Of a stretch of DNA of 64,000 bases, positions 62,950 to 64,000 are shown one piece after another. A model generated the notes under the pieces. That model made no database searches. It worked only from the letters and a program-made list of their open reading frames with translations, and was not told the DNA's origin. The stretch comes from Rhizobium terricola. Lineage in GTDB: Bacteria > Pseudomonadota > Alphaproteobacteria > Rhizobiales > Rhizobiaceae. The stretch covers positions 862,649-926,648 of the forward strand of contig NZ_JABBGK010000001.1 in the NCBI RefSeq assembly GCF_012927355.1, written 5' to 3'. Each line of letters begins with the position of its first letter. Positions within the stretch are counted from its first letter, which is position 1. Both the position numbers and the translations under genes were made by a program.

Positions 62950-63270
62950 ATGGCACAACTCACCATCATCGCTTTCGACGGCACGCGTTACGAACTCGCG
63001 GCGGACGAAGGATCGACGGTCATGGAGAACGCGGTTCGCAATTCGGTGCCGGGCATCGAGGCGGAGTGCGGTGGTGCCTGTGCCTGTGCGACCTGTCATG
63101 TCTACGTGGACGAGGCCTGGACCGAAAAGGTCGGCGCTCCGTCGCCGATGGAAGAGGACATGCTCGATTTTGCCGTCGACGTGCGCCCGAACTCCCGACT
63201 TTCCTGTCAGATCAAGATCACGGCTGCGCTCGACGGGCTGGTGGTCAACGTACCCGAACGGCAGGGCTGA
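62950..63270 (+). CDS. 2Fe-2S ferredoxin (adrenodoxin type)
   Basis: A 106-residue electron carrier. Cluster cysteines are C40, C46 and C49 in [11 protein letters not shown] plus C86 in RLSCQI, the adrenodoxin/putidaredoxin pattern C-x5-C-x2-C-x36-C. An additional Cys44 sits in the loop. The conserved acidic patch [10 protein letters not shown] (about 68-77) is the partner-docking site. It is a stand-alone gene, not next to iscS or hscA, so its partner (a P450 or a Fe-S assembly step) is not shown by context. Cytoplasmic. Confidence 0.92.
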   Translation: MAQLTIIAFDGTRYELAADEGSTVMENAVRNSVPGIEAECGGACACATCHVYVDEAWTEKVGAPSPMEEDMLDFAVDVRPNSRLSCQIKITAALDGLVVNVPERQG

Positions 63271-63551
63271 CGTAGCGCACCACGCAAAAAGGCCCCGCTC
63301 TTCGACCAGCGACGAGCGAGGCAGGAGGGCGCATCGCCATATCAGGCGAGGGAGGAAACACCTGTGGCACCTGGATGCGCCAGGGAGAACTCGGGGAACC
63401 GTCAACGCTCGGTGAACTGAATGTGATGACATTTGTATTTCAGTTTGTGTGCAAGTACCACGCCGAGAAATAGCCGTTTATTCACAGGATCCGACGCAAG
63501 TTTGGCGCAAGGCAGGGGCTTTGCAGCCACACTCTCGCGCGCAATTTCACC
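63271..63551. other. Intergenic region between ferredoxin and DUF922 genes
   Basis: The 281-bp gap separates two convergent genes. AACTGAA and TTCAGTT enclose about 18 nt near 63415-63446, a possible weak terminator. A perfect terminator was not found and no gene was seen. Confidence 0.4.
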
Positions 63552-64000
63552 TCAATTCTTGGGGGTGCTGCGCCTTGCGCGGTATTCCAGTATGCGAATC
63601 ATCCGATTCTCGAAATTGACCGATTCGACCCGGTCGAATCCCATCTGGGCCCTGTCGTGGGCCTCGATAATCCGGGACGTCGTGCTGGCGACTTTTTCCT
63701 GCATGGCTTCGCAGGTCTTTTGAGACCGCAGAGCCTTCAAGGCCTTTTCGAGCTGCTTGGCGTGCTGGCGGGCGATCTCGGCATGGCGTTCCTCGTGGCG
63801 CTTGATGTCGCTCGACAGCGCATCCCAGATGAGCGCCAGATCGCCCTTGGCCCGTTTCCGGTTTTTCCAGCTCGGCAGGATGATGCGGATGTCGAGCGTC
63901 ACGTCGGCCTCGCCGACGCGGCATCGGCCGTCCGATTGCACATAGGTGAGTTCACCGCCGAACTTGATCTGCGTTGCGCCCGGATGGCGAGATCCGCTCG
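63552..64000 (-). CDS. DUF922 zinc-dependent protease-like protein (5' part outside window)
   Basis: The C-terminal 148 residues of a protein entering from the right edge; the frame is open at base 64000. The DUF922 marks are HPGATQIKFGGELTY near the edge and the metalloprotease-like motif RHEERHAEIARQHAKQ (about 70 codons from the edge), a variant of HExxH in which H-E-x-R-H is kept. Family members are predicted secreted zinc proteases; a signal peptide would lie outside the window. The tail is basic (MIRILEYRARRSTPKN). GTG at 63941 is an internal codon, not the likely start. Confidence 0.8.
   Translation of the reverse strand, partial: SGSRHPGATQIKFGGELTYVQSDGRCRVGEADVTLDIRIILPSWKNRKRAKGDLALIWDALSSDIKRHEERHAEIARQHAKQLEKALKALRSQKTCEAMQEKVASTTSRIIEAHDRAQMGFDRVESVNFENRMIRILEYRARRSTPKN

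Overview
The window looks like a chromosomal segment of an alphaproteobacterium of the Rhizobiaceae (Rhizobium / Agrobacterium / Ensifer / Shinella type). Reasons: high-GC coding sequence on both strands, a very large coiled-coil protein of the GPR/RgsE growth-pole type, a cobalamin riboswitch in front of bluB, an arsR-arsC-aqpS arsenic operon with an aquaglyceroporin, a 770-residue malic enzyme fused to a phosphotransacetylase-like domain, class II DAHP synthase, DUF2865 and usg. No rRNA, tRNA, insertion sequence, prophage or CRISPR array was seen. Most of the window is ordinary core genome.

Layout. 1-6.0 kb: a membrane protein cut by the left edge, a TPR-methyltransferase, a DUF2270 membrane protein, usg, and a polar amino acid ABC importer (binding protein plus two permeases, no ATPase gene beside it). 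6.4-8.8 kb: a long OmpA-type envelope protein with 13 identical-length tandem repeats. 8.9-16 kb: mobB-mobA, two exporters, a chemoreceptor and moaA, so three molybdenum-cofactor genes lie within 7 kb. 16-24.6 kb: DUF971, a MarR repressor divergent from a hydrolase, an FMN-binding protein, an M15 peptidase, a GGDEF protein, and both fumarase classes (fumA, fumC) with an orphan ParD-like gene between them. 24.7-26.2 kb: arsR-arsC-aqpS. 26.6-35.7 kb: L,D-transpeptidase, gph, rpiA, DUF2059, gor, two very small unreported genes, a hydrolase, class II DAHP synthase and a GFA protein. 35.6-44.5 kb: a possible two-wHTH regulator, an LTA-synthase-like phosphoglycerol transferase, nadE, a TolB-like propeller, riboswitch-bluB and a second chemoreceptor. 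44.6-50.2 kb: DUF2865, a LuxI/LuxR quorum-sensing pair with a lux box between them, malic enzyme and a small lipoprotein. 50.3-56.4 kb: a TetR regulator with a perfect palindrome, an LpxH-like phosphatase and an Mla-type lipid transport operon (permease, ATPase, MCE protein, auxiliary lipoprotein). 56.4-64 kb: the giant growth-pole protein, a degenerate HPt-like protein, a 2Fe-2S ferredoxin and a DUF922 metalloprotease cut by the right edge.

The genes share some themes: envelope structure and lipid asymmetry (OmpA protein, L,D-transpeptidase, Mla, LpxH-like, GPR), cofactor synthesis (MoCo, B12 lower ligand, NAD) and signalling (AHL, c-di-GMP, two chemoreceptors). Several control elements can be read directly: cobalamin riboswitch, lux box, MarR and TetR operator candidates, CtrA-like boxes, and a terminator-like hairpin in the aroG leader. 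The least explained items are the two tiny genes at 32244-32494, the 42-bp-spaced direct repeats in front of the first gene, and the HPt-like protein that lacks its histidine.
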